The notes beneath the pieces are model-generated. The model was not told where the DNA came from, did not search any database, and saw only the letters and a list, made by a program, of their open reading frames with translations. A stretch of 64,000 nucleotides of DNA, from positions 214,558,224 to 214,622,223 of the forward strand of contig BTPG01000005.1 in the NCBI GenBank assembly GCA_036245525.1, in the 5' to 3' direction. Numbering within the stretch: position 1 is the stretch's first letter; the number at the start of each line of letters is the position of its first letter. This DNA comes from Semisulcospira habei. Taxonomy: Eukaryota; Mollusca; Gastropoda; Semisulcospiridae. Both the position numbers and the translations under genes were made by a program. This document shows positions 1 through 12,100 of the stretch, in pieces.

Positions 1-190
1 CACTGTGGAGGCATAATCACCACAGTTGCTGTGGATACATAATCACCGCAGTCGCTGTGAAGACATAATCACCGCAGTCGCTGTGGAGACATAATTACCG
101 CAGTTGCTGTTGGAGACATAATCACCGCAGTCGCTGTGGAGACATAATCACCGCAGTTGCTGTGGAAACATAATCACCGCAGTCGCAGGG
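1..190. repeat. 26-bp minisatellite
   Basis: About seven tandem copies of a 26-bp unit containing GACATAATCACCGCAGT, with T/C and A/G variants between copies. The array is cut by the window start. It runs straight into half of a hairpin repeat (GATGAGGATCTATG at about 189-208) seen elsewhere in the window. Confidence 0.9.
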
Positions 191-300
191 GCTGATGAGG
201 ATCTATGTCTCTTGTTGACATCACTGTGTACCCTAGAATGGCTGGCGCTCTTCAGCGTTTCAGAAACACAATCTGCGCTCACTAGCAGTCAAACACTTCA

Positions 301-503
301 CCCTGATAGCCCCAAGGTCCCATTTCTCATATTTTGGAGGTGTTGCCTAATAACTATGTACCAGCTGCAGGAGATGGACTGACCATAATAATTCAAGGGT
401 AGTGCCAGATTAGCTTGGCGCCTAAAGGCGCCAAGCTAATCTGGCACTACCCTTGAATTATCATGGTCAATCCATCTCCTGCTGTAGGTACTCGGGGCTA
501 AGT
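301..503. mobile_element. Palindromic MITE, family 1
   Basis: The core 381-478 is a near-perfect inverted repeat: GACCATAATAATTCAAGGGT on the left, its complement on the right, joined through GGCGCC. The outer parts (AGCCCCAAGGTCCCATTT at left, GGGGCTAAG at right) are the usual flanks of this family. Confidence 0.85.
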
Positions 504-1060
504 TTTGGAATATAAAATTGTCTATGAGCGTAACAGTAAATCACTTATTGCGCAATCTATACAGAAACCAACAAACTGACAGAAAACATCTTTTGTGCAA
601 AAGCACTTCTGTTACTGCGTCTTTATCACAAACAAAATACTGACTCATCTCAGGAAAACAAAAGCCCAAATCAAACAGCAACACAGAAATATCAACTCTT
701 CAAGTCTACTGATCCGTGCTTTTGCACCTTAAGGCTCCAGACAGTAAACTCGGAAATCACAGAACAGCTTGCATTTGTTGGACACAGGCTGATGAGAACA
801 GGGACGAACAGGACAACAGCATGGTGACAAAGAGAACTGATACAGACGCTGTGGTATTTGGTCTAAAAGTTGAAGAGAGGACGCTGCCAGCCACTTTACA
901 TCTGTGGTCGAATGACCAAAACTGGAGGATCATTTGCAAGGCACTACAGTAGGACAGTAGAGCAACCATCTTTTCTGCACGAAAAATGGCGCCCTAAAAG
1001 ACAGGTTGCAAAAGGTACGTCCTGTCGGTAACCCTTCAGGTCCTGATACGCTCCAACGTG
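504..1060. other. No gene seen (downstream of membrane gene)
   Basis: AT-rich DNA with no splice-supported exon or recognisable element. A 78-codon plus-strand frame at 716-952 has no family signature. This lies 3' of the membrane protein gene. Confidence 0.5.
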
Positions 1061-1070
1061 AGATAAATTT

Positions 1071-1158
1071 AACCATGATAGTTTAAGGGTGGTTCCAGGA
1101 CAGCTTGGCGCCCGTGGGCGCCAAGATGTCCTGGTACCACCCTTGAATTTTCATGGTC
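1071..1158. mobile_element. Palindromic MITE, family 1 (ATAGTT subtype)
   Basis: Inverted arms beginning AACCATGATAGTTTAAGGGT and ending with the near complement, joined at GGCGCCCGTGGGCGCC. The arms have more mismatches than the best copies. Confidence 0.8.
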
Positions 1159-1216
1159 AATCTATCACTGAAACTGTAATCTGGCCTTCATAGCACAACT
1201 CACGAATCTGCTACCT

Positions 1217-1451
1217 CACCGCTACCTCAATGGTCATGATATCGGTGTCTACAGCCAGTCACCGCTACCTCAATGGTCATGTAATCAGTGTCTACAGCCA
1301 TAGTCACCGCTACCTCAATGGTCATGTAATCGGTGTCTACAGCCACAGTCACTGCTACCTCAATGGTCATGATATCAACATCTACAGCCAGTCACCGCTA
1401 CCTCAATGGTCATATCGGTGGCTACAGCCACAGACACCGCTACCTCAATGA
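1217..1451. repeat. 43-45-bp minisatellite
   Basis: About 5.3 tandem units of CACCGCTACCTCAATGGTCA followed by a variable tail ending in CTACAGCCA. The 73-codon frame across it is a by-product of the repeat. Confidence 0.9.
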
Positions 1452-1656
1452 ATCTCTTTGAATTTCATGTTTTCTCACAAGGGTGGTCTCTCAGGAAATG
1501 TTCTGCAGTATGTTCCAGGCGAAAGAAAAATTCCAAAGAGAAAGACCGATTAAGTTAGCGCCAGGACTAGTCTGACACCTCTCAGCCATGACAGCTCAAG
1601 GGTCGTGACTGATCAGCATGGCGTCTTGACAGACACTAAGCTGATGTGTTCTTTCC

Positions 1657-1850
1657 TTAACCCATATCATCCTGAGGCATCATTCTTTTTAATTTGCTTG
1701 TTGTCCTATGAAGGCTACATTACAGATTAGGAGATAGATCAAGCATTTTTGTTCAAGGGTGGAGCCAGAATGGCTTGGTGCCTCAGGCACCACCCTTAAC
1801 TATCAGTCAAATTTATTTCTTGCAATAGCGTGTCAGGATGAAAAGGGTTC
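1657..1850. mobile_element. Degenerate MITE with TTAA-type end
   Basis: Starts TTAACCCATATCATCCTGA and ends near TCAGGATGAAAAGGGTT, so its termini are inverted. The centre (1751-1806) keeps GTTCAAGGGTGGAGCCAGAA and part of the right arm. It supplies AATAAA on the minus strand at about 1808-1815, which could be the poly(A) signal of the membrane protein gene. Confidence 0.65.
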
Positions 1851-1955
1851 AGTACCCTGGCTTTCTCTCTGGTTATGTGAAGGTGTGGTGTTTGCACAAA
1901 GCTGATATGGCACTGACTTTAAGCTGTCACGCTGGCAGCTGGCCACGTAAGAGAG

Positions 1956-2104
1956 CTAGAAGCTGTGGTGTTGGCGAATCATGTCGACGTCGATGATGAG
2001 CGCGATGAGACAGAGGATGATCAACAGCATCAGGCACAAGAGAGGGTGGAATATGCGGTTCATCCAAAACGTCCGGGCACACACCATCAGCACGGCCTTC
2101 CTGC
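1956..2104 (-). CDS. Membrane protein gene, coding exon 5 (last)
   Basis: Acceptor CTGTTGCAG ends at 2105. The exon reads in phase 1 for 48 full codons to TAG at 1958-1956. It encodes a basic stretch and the third membrane segment, followed by a short tail ending in RQHHSF. The phase matches the exon 4 donor exactly. Confidence 0.75.
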
Positions 2105-3096
2105 CTGCAACAGTCAGCAGGTGGTTGGGCTTAGCGGATGGACACCTTTATGAGAGCTTACACAAAGAGGTGATCCCTGCATCAGAACCGAGTCAAACAT
2201 TGCAGCGACTTCAAACACTCGGTGGATTCATCCAGCCCACTTCAACTGCAAGAGGAACATAATTGTCGTCAGCCCCTGTGGCCAGAGGTCTTCACAAGAA
2301 TATTTGCCTCCTGCTGTCAAGACGCTGCCTCACAGACATTCAGTCAGAGGTCAACTTATCTGTTAACCCTTTCAGCCCCGAGTCCCTGCAACAGGAGATG
2401 GCTTGACCATGATAATTCAAGGGTAGTGCCAGATCAGCTTGGTGCCTGACGGCACCAAGCTAATCTGGCACTACCCTTGAATTATCATGGTCAAGCCACC
2501 GGTACACAGTCGTTAGGCAACACCTCCAAAATGTTAGAAATGGGACCTTGGGGCTAAAAGGGTTAACGATGGCTGCTACTACCACGCATGCCACAGTGAT
2601 CCCAATGATCCAGTGAAATGGTCCCTTTAGTCCTCACTATAAAGAGGCTCAGCCTTTTTGATCACGGTTTGGTATGGTTCCATCACGGCCAAAGAGAAAA
2701 TCAGACTGAGCATGGTGGTCAAGACCACTTCAAAAATCATAGGCAGAGATCATCCTAGCCTGGACTCACTGTACCAGCAGTGTCTCTTACGTAGAGCAAG
2801 TCTTAACTCAAGTCATTCCACCCACCCTGGCAATGAGCTTTTCCAACTTTTACTATCAGGGCGTAGATACAGGTCCATCCATACTAGGACCAGCAGATTC
2901 GGCAACAGTTTTTTCCCTCTGGCTGTTCACGCTCTCTTTGATCAGCTGGTCTGATTGAAGAGCGTGAGCGGCGAGAGAGAACTTGTCGTAATCTGTACAG
3001 TCAGCTTATAACTGAATCAGTGAGGTGTGCCCGTTCACCGTGTTTAATACCAGTATTAGCTTAATATTTAGCATGAAAATCATATTTTAAAGTTTT

Positions 3097-3178
<82 letters not shown>

Positions 3179-6100
3179 CAGAGAGACAGAGAGAGACAGA
3201 CAGCAACAAGACTTTCTCAGGACGTGCCGGCACTGCTTGTGAAAAAAAAACTAAACAGAATATTAAATGCATGTTGCCAGCCGGTCTAATACGTTAAATA
3301 AACCTACGACATTGGGTCTAAATAAAGCTAAGACCATTTAGCAACACACATCCAATATCAAGAGCTACAGGCAGCGCAGACAGTAGGGAGAGTTTAAAAA
3401 GGCAAATACAGGTGAATGGACCAAGGGTAGACAGAAACACATGCCCCAGAATAGAAGGGAAACCCACCCTGTGGGGCTGACCAGGGTGACCCTGGGAACT
3501 AAAAAGTTGTTAACCCCACCCAAGTCCCCCAGGGCAGACCCGGGTGGGGGTGTGAAAGTGAGAGAGAGAGAGAGACGAGAGAGAGAGAGAGTGTGAGAGA
3601 GAGAAAGATAGAGAGACAATGACAATGATTCTTTATTTTACAACGGTGAAAGTTTTGGTGAAACCATTTTTCAGAGAGAGAGAGAGCTTTCAATGATTGT
3701 TATTAATCAAGTTTATTACCAGATTATCTTCGTTTACCTCACCAGAAGAACTCGTTCATATTGTGATGGTTGCTGTGGCAACAGTTTTTTGTGTTACGTT
3801 TTCATCCTTATGTATGCTGTGATTATTAGTTTGTGTGATAATTGGTGCGATATTATTTTAGTCTTAGTAACTGACATCAAGACACATTCCAATGTTTTTA
3901 TTGGTTTTTTACATGGAAACATATGGCAATAAACTATCTTATCTTATCTTTGCTTTCTATAAAAGGGCTTGAGCTACTGACTTCTGACTTGATTCTGATT
4001 CTGAGGAATAACTTCAGTTTCCTTCAATTACACACTGACCAAAACCACATAAGCCCACGGCCACATTTCCAAACTTTCGGACACGCCACTTTAACCATTA
4101 TGTACCAGGTGAGGGTTGGTTGTACATTGTTTAATGTCTCAACAGCAACAAGACTTTCTCAGGACGTGCCTGCACTGTTTGTGAAAAAAAACAAACATAC
4201 TGAATGTATGTCGCCAGCTGGTCTAATACGCTAAATAAACCTAAGACCATTTAGCAACACACATCCAATATCAAGAGCTACAGACAGCGCAGACAGTAGG
4301 GAGAGTTTAAAAAAGGAAAATACAGGTGAATGGACCAAGGGTAGACAGAAACACATGCCCCAGAATAGAGGGGAAAACCCACCCTGTGGGGCTGACCAGG
4401 GTGACCCTGGGAACTAAAAAGTAGTTAATCCCACCCAAGTCCCCCAGGGCAGACCCGGGTGGGGGTGTACCAGGTGATGGATCAACCATGATGATTCAAG
4501 CTGATCTGGCACAACCCTTGAATTATCATGGTCAATCCATCTCCTACTGCAGGGACTCAGGGCTGAAAGGGTCAACATAAGTTGACCTGCCAAGCTAATC
4601 TGGCGAGTATTATAGTAAATCTATTTCCTGTTGGTGCTCAACAGGTTATGCCTCTACAGCAAATGATGCTGGGAAGCTCATAATTAGGTCTGCGTGACTA
4701 TGTGACACCACTGATGGAAGGTCACTGGCTTAGTTCAAGGGAGGGAATCATTGCACACCGTTCATGAAACTCTTCACATCCAAGATGAAATCATCAATTA
4801 TTTTAGATAACCTTCATAGTTCTGGAGACAGATCTACGATGATAGTTCACAGGTGGTGTCGGAATAGCTTGGCGCCTACAGGCGCCAAGCTATTCTGACA
4901 CCACCTGTGAACTATCATGGTCGATGCACATCTTGTTAGGGTTTATGAGCGGCAGACACCTCTTTCAACAGTTCTAGCACTCTAACGCCACCACACAGCC
5001 AACCCCCAGCTGACTGTCGTAATGTATTTGTGGTATGTGAGTCATTGTTAAAAGCGTGCACGCGCCAGTTGTGAGTGCACGCTTAGAGTTATAATTATCA
5101 TAAGATAAGTGCATTATAAATACCGTAATTATTATTATTATAGACACAACCTTGTATGCAAACAATTGGGCTGACATTGGCTACAGCTGGCCTACACACT
5201 GCCATACACTGGCCGACATTGGTCCAATGGCATAGCGCTTACTGCCAATTAATTCTAATGCTTGCTTGAAGCACATAAGTATCAACGCTGCGATAAAGGA
5301 TAGGCCCGGATGCTCAATAGATTGCAAAATGAGAACCAGGTCGTACCACTCAGAACCATATACTTTTTAAATATCAGGACATTTGGTGTGCATCATAACA
5401 CAGTCAGCCCCGACACGCCACAAGACATGGATACAGCATGATAATTCAAGAGTGGTGCCAGAATAGTGGCGCCTATAGACAGCAAGCTATTCTGGCACCA
5501 CCCTTGAACTATCATGCTCGGTCTGTCTCTAGAATTGTAATACACTCCTTCAGAGGGCAACTTCAAAATCTGGGGATTTCGGTCCTGGGGCTCAATGTGT
5601 TAAGCCTAATTTCGCTGGAAGGAAACACAACGTAGCAGAAACAGGCATGTACCACACAAGCACATCCTGGTCCGGGTCACCAATTCAGGGGAGGGAATCA
5701 CTCAAAACCAGTTCACTAAAACGAACTGCACCTGGTTGATTCCCTTGCAGATTTTTTCCCCCACTGGTAATTCCTTCCCTTTCATGATCATACCAGTACC
5801 AAATACATAGGCTCAAGAGCTGTCGGTAAGAAATTTTTACACAAGTTCCTCAAAAACATGCATCTTTGGTGTCCATGAGTCCTGCCATAAAGACCATCAC
5901 ACTCATGTTTGTAGCCAGCAAAAGGACATTTTTTAAATTTAAAAAGATTTTTAAAGCCACAGCACGGACGGTGCTATACATTCACGGTAATGGCTCGGGT
6001 TGAAATGATGCGTCAGGACGGCACAACCCTTTGTATACACTGGCCATCCGTTTAACCCCTATCATTCGGAATACACCAGTGTGTGAAATAAGCGTGACTA

Positions 6101-9100
6101 AAATAGTTCAAGGGTAGTGCCAGAATAGCTTGGCGATTCTAGGTGCCAAGCTGTTCTGGCACCACCCTTGAACTAAAGCCATTGGTCTATATCCTTATCT
6201 GTAATTACTATAATGTAGCTTGCATATGGCAGTGTACAAATTTGAAGCTTTTAGCCTCAGAATATGCGGTAATGACAGGTGACCCTTCATGCAGTTCAGA
6301 ATTTCTCTTGAGAGAGTACCTGTCCCTTAACCATTACATCCTGAGGAAAAAACTATCTTTTTTTTTTTCTAGTTATCCTTTGAGGACAGTGTCACACTTT
6401 AGGAGATGGATCCAACAAGCAAGGTCATGGGTGGTGTCAGAATAACTTGGCACCTAAAGGCGCCAAGCTATTCTGACACCACCCTTGAACTATCATGGTC
6501 GATGCACATCCTATCATACAGTACACATACCAATGGGAATTACTCAGCGCTGGACAGACAAACAGTTAGATCCCCTGCCCCCACCTATCAGGCACCCAAT
6601 CGCCAGCTCACAGAAAAATATGTAGGTATAGAACCAGACGATCAACTACATCCCTTTGGATGCATCAGGTCTAGCCTATAACTCATGTCTTTTCTGGAAC
6701 TTAGGAAGTAGGCAGGAGAAACACGCATACACAAACAAGAAGATGAACTACTAAATGTGGTCGGGTAAATACCCTGATTTCCCACAGGAGATGCACAAGA
6801 CAATACACAACAATGTAACGATACAAGTTTTGCCTTGAGTTATACAGAATACTCATAAACCAGATAGGTGAAGCCAGCGCTGGTAGAATTGTACACATAC
6901 TGTGGGAAATCAGGGTATTTACCTGAACACATTTAGTAGTGCACCTTCGTGTTTGTGTATGTATGTTTCTTCTGCCTACTTCCTAAGTTCCAGAAAAAGT
7001 CATGGGTTATAGGCTAGACCTGATGCATCCTTTTAGGGATGTAGATGATGGTCTTGTTCCTTACCTGTGTATTTTTCTGTGGGCTGGCGTGGGTGCCTGA
7101 TAGGCGAGGGCAGGGGATCTAACTGTTTGTCTGTCCAGCGCTGAGTAATTCCCCTTGGTACTTGAATATTCTATCATAGCATGTCAGGACTTTATGGGTT
7201 AACTTTTTCTTGCAAAAGAAAGGTGGTTGTTCCAAACAGGTTTGATTGTATTTTGCTGGGCGTGATTTTCTACATTCAATTTTGGCCATTCAGCAGTCCG
7301 CAGTAGCCAAAGTGTATTCCTGCTCTGTGATTTTGAAAGTTATGGCCTAAAGCTGGAAAGTCCAAAATCAGAGAGCAGAACGCTTGTCTTATATCTAGTA
7401 TGTTATTGGTGTATTAGTAAGTTACCAGTATATCCAGTAAGTTACCAGCATATCTAGTAAGTTACCCCCATCTCCCTCTCTGACTCGGCCAAGAACCTCG
7501 ACGTTATCCTCGATTCCTCTCTGTCCATGACCAGCTTCGTCTCCGCCACGGCCCAGGCATGTTATTTCCAACTCCGCCGCATCAGTCAGATCAGAAAATA
7601 CCTCACTACCGAAGCTGCCACCAAACTTGCTGTCTCTCTCATCTTGTCTCGCATTGACTACTGCAACTCTCTCCTTTCCGGCCTCCCTCACTCCACCATT
7701 TTCACTCTCAAACGCGTTAAGAACAATGCTGCCCGCCTCGTCCTCAGAAAGAAAAAATCCGACCATGTCACACCCCTGCTCAAACTCCTTCACTGGCTCC
7801 CCATCCCCCCAACGCATCCAATACAAAATTCTGTCTCTCTGCTACAAATCCCTGAACAACTGCGCTCCTACCTATCTCTCCAACTTACTTCACCCCTACA
7901 CACCTTCCCGCTCCCTCCGCTCTGCCTCTGACCCTCTCCGCCTCCACATCCCTCGCACCAAACTTAACACTTTCGGCCCCCGCTCCTTCTCCGTCTACGG
8001 TCCATCCACCTGGAACACTCTCCCACTCTCTCTCCGTCAGAAACACTCTCTCCTCCTTCCAGTCCACCCTCAAAACTCACCTCTTTCCAACAGTTTTAGC
8101 ACTATATCACCACACTCCCCACCCCAAGCTGACCGTCGTAATGTATTCCACTGTTTGTGGTACGCAAGTCATTGTCTAAAGCGTGCACATGCGTGCGCGA
8201 GTTGTGAATGCGCGCTTAGAGTTATAATTATTATAAGATAAGCGCATTATAAATACCGTAATTATTATTAATTATTATTATTATTATTACCAGTTATGTT
8301 ACCAGTATATCTAGAGTTTTACCAGGATATATTCATTTTTCTTTAAAAGGTATTTTTTCGAAAAATACTTACCGATGACATGACTGAATGGGAAGTGTCT
8401 ACTACTTACTCATTCTAGCCTAAGAGCCAGTTGTGTTAAAACACAACCCGGGAGGCACTCGGGGAACCCCGAGGGGACCAAGAGTTGTCTCCCTATACCC
8501 ACCACCCGGAAGCCGGGTACCCATAATCCCTCAGTCTGGATACTTAGCGCACCAACGGCAAGCGGGGCAGGTGGGAGGGTTGTTTGAGTCATGTCATCGG
8601 TAAGTATTTTTCGAAAAAATACCTTTTAAAGAAAAATGAATTTGTTTCTTCAAAAAGATTACCGATGACATGACTGAATGGGAGAATTGCGAATAGGAGG
8701 TGGGTGCCGCGCTCCAGCAAACCTTAGGGCCCAAGGGCCGTCCTCCCTAATGCAAACTCCCGACGACCATAGGTAGGGGAATACCTACGGCGCTGAGGCG
8801 CTAGGAGGGAGTTGTGCCCCCCGCAAAAAGGCCCCCACCAGAGCGAGGAGTCTCGCTGGCCTGGCAGAACTCTGCGATCAAGGCGGGCGAAGTCATCCTG
8901 CCCGCCAGCCTCCAGTAGCCACGAAGTGTAAGACAGTACAGTCCCTGAAGAATGTGACGTTCGTGGCCATGCAAGTGCCTTGATAACGTAACTGTAGCCT
9001 CTAACCTCCCTGAGGGAGGGGTCCTGTAATTCAGAACGTATGACTGAGCGTAGCCAGGAAGAACGTCCGGCATGTAGCGTCAGTGGTGCCGGCACCGGCA

Positions 9101-12100
9101 AAGAGGCGAGCGCGTCCGTAGCGAACGGCTATGTCGTAAGCACACGTGAGGCTTGTACAGGGATTTGCTACGTGGTCTCCTGGTGGAATAGCGCCCCGTA
9201 AGCAAGGTGAACCCGTGGACCAAGGCGCGGCGGTCCAGGTAAGGTATGGTCCGAGAGGAGCTGTACGTAATTGTTCCCTCGAACTGTAGGCAGACCGGGC
9301 GAGTCGTAGCTCCTGAAGCTCGTTAACCAATCCACCATGGTAACATCCCTCAGGCGCCGAATGGTTGCAAGGGCAAGAAGTAGCATGCGATGACTCCTCA
9401 CGAGGGGAGTCGACAGGAGGCTCCGGACGAGCGCGTGTAAGTCTCTCCGAACCGGGCTCTGAGGAGAGGCGGGTTATCTGCCGGCAAGTGGACCCCCAGC
9501 AGGATCCCGGCGGCTTACTTGGAGACGAGTGGGTACCGAGATTGGACGTGGGACGTCGCCAAGCGCGACTCTCTGAACTGGGCTCTGTGAGGTGAGTTCT
9601 CTGCTTCTCAAAGCTGTGTCCGGGCTCGCTCCGTCCGGGTAGCGGCCTCGTCGGTCAAAACCCCCACCCTGTGCCCTAGTCCACTGAAATCGTTGTGGAG
9701 ACCCTCCACAGGATCATCCTGGTCTCATGCGCCGATCCTCCGAAGGTGTCCTGGTGCATTCCATGTGTAGCCACTGGTCCCGCCGGGGAAGACTGGCCCA
9801 GATCTACCGTCGGTCCAGGTAGCGTCACGCACGGAGGGAGTTGAAGTTCTTTCCCCCAAGCACCAGGGTAGGGGGTACGCACTGGTCAGAGGATCGCCAG
9901 CTGCCCTGATTCTGGAAGTACACCTCCGCTGTCGCGTTGTCGGAGAGGAGAAGCTCCTGTGACCTATCCTTCCTCCCGCGAGCATAAGAAGAAGGTCTAG
10001 TAGTCCGCGTCGGATCCAAGCTAAGCACGCTCTTGTCCGCGAAGTCCGAAGGTCGGAGGGTTGGACCTCGAGAAGAATCACGGAAGTAGAAAGCGTAGCT
10101 TGAGCAGCCGGGCTTAGAGACGACCAATGTGCGTAGATCCAACTCCGTGTAGTGGCTAGGTCCTCCGCCACGAGTACAGCCAAGCGGTACCACCTGTCCG
10201 AAGTCCGGCACCCCCTGGGTGCCCAACGAGAGTTGTCTAGATGGTTAGACGTCAGGGAGAAGGGGCTGCGCCTTGGTTCCCCAGTGTCCACGATGGATGA
10301 GAACCCTCAGTGAGTCAGGTGGCGATGCCGGGCAACTTCTGCAGCAGGGCGGCGGCGATGAGCTTGGATGTCCCGTCCAGCGCCGGCCGAGTGTCCATCC
10401 GCGCAGAAGGACAGGTCTGACGGAACCGCAGCACTGGAAGCCGAAGAAGAGGGAGAGGAGAACGGCTGAGACGTCCGAGCAACCAGTCCGAGGGGTCGTC
10501 AGCCGTCAAACTCCGGGTGTCGAAGTCCCGCTGTCTGGAACCGGCGACCGAGGAGGGCGACGAGGGCTCCGAGGGAAGAAATCCCGCTGACGGCGAGCCG
10601 CAGAGGTCGAAGACTCCCTCCGAAAGGAGAGCAAAAGACGGAGCGACGCGGTGAGGGTCTCCAGAGAGCCGAAGGCGGGTCCCGACGAGGAGAACGGCTG
10701 CGACGAGGAGGAACGGAACGGAGAGGACGAGGGAAGGGGAAGTGGCCGGTCGATGGGAAGAGGAGCGGGACGAACGGGAGTCCGAACGAGATGGGGAACG
10801 TGAAGAAGGCGAAACCCGTCTGAGTCGAGGGAGTCCTGATCCGTCGAACGATGAGTGGAGAAGGTCCTCCTACGATCTTGCGAAGCAGAGCGATAACGGA
10901 GAGTAGAATCCCGGCACCTACGATCTTCGCCAACAGGAGGCTCCGTACGAGTGCGTGTAAGTCTCTGTGAACCAGGCTCTTGGGAGAGGCGGGTTGCTTG
11001 CCGGCAAGGGGAGCCCTGCGGCCAGAGACGAGTGGGAACGAACCAGGCTCTTGGGAGAGGCGGGTTTCTGTGCACTAATCCGTTGAATACTCAGTGGCGT
11101 CTTCTGTGTCGGATCAAGTTGGCCTCGTGCGTCCGGTGCCGGGGGCACAGCGGAAGGCGTCTCGGTAATCTCCAAACACCCGAGCGGGAAGGTCCTCCTA
11201 TGATCTTGCGAGGGAGAGCGATAACATCGAGTAGAATCCCTGTGTCAACGCTCTTCGCAACCAGGAGGCTCCGGACGAGTGCGTGTATGTCTCTGTGAAC
11301 CAGGCTCTTGGGAGAGGCGGGTTTCTTGCCGGCCAGGGGACCCCCAGCGGAATCCAGGCGGCTTCCTCAAAGACGAGTGGGGAACGACGGTGGAGGAGGG
11401 ACGCCACGAGCGTCCCACCAAACCAGGCTCTTGGGAGAGGCGGATTCTTTCCACCAGCTGTGTCTGGGCGCGCTCTCTAACGGAGGCGGTCTTGATGGTC
11501 GAACTCCCACTCTGTGCACTAATCCCTCGATCACTCAGTGGCGTTTTCTGTGTCGGATCCAGTTGGTCTCGCACGTCCGGTGCCGGGGGCACAGTGGAAG
11601 GCGTCTCGGCAATCTTCAAGTACCCGAGAGGGTAGGAAGCTCCCTCCTATAAAAGTTCCAGAGATTAGACCATCGCAGCTCCGGCCAGGTAGCACAGACG
11701 TCACAAGTGTGGTCTGAAGCACACCCAGCGCACATGAGACAGACTGTATGGATATCCGACGGCCACTGGAAGCCTCCGCATCGTTTGCAGGTGTCGATAG
11801 TAGTCTCCGCTCCCTTGGAGATGAGCATCCTTACTAGAGTCCCTGGCCGTGCACGTGAATGTCTCCGAGCCGGGCTCCGAGGGAGGCGGGCTTTCTGCCG
11901 GTAAGGGGGACCCCCAGCGGGATCCCGCGGGCTTTCTAGGAGACAAGTGGGACCGATAGTGGACATGGCTTCTTGGAAGGCTTAGTCCGGGCGCGCTCCC
12001 TCCTGGAAGCGGCCTCATCGATCCAGGCCCACTTCGTGCACTAGTCCACTGAATCCGGTGTGGGGCTTCCCACAGGGACGTCCTGGTCTCAAGCGACCGG

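Noticed and set aside
716..952. 78-codon plus-strand ORF
   Set aside because: No family signature, no splice or start context, and an overlapping antisense frame of similar length.
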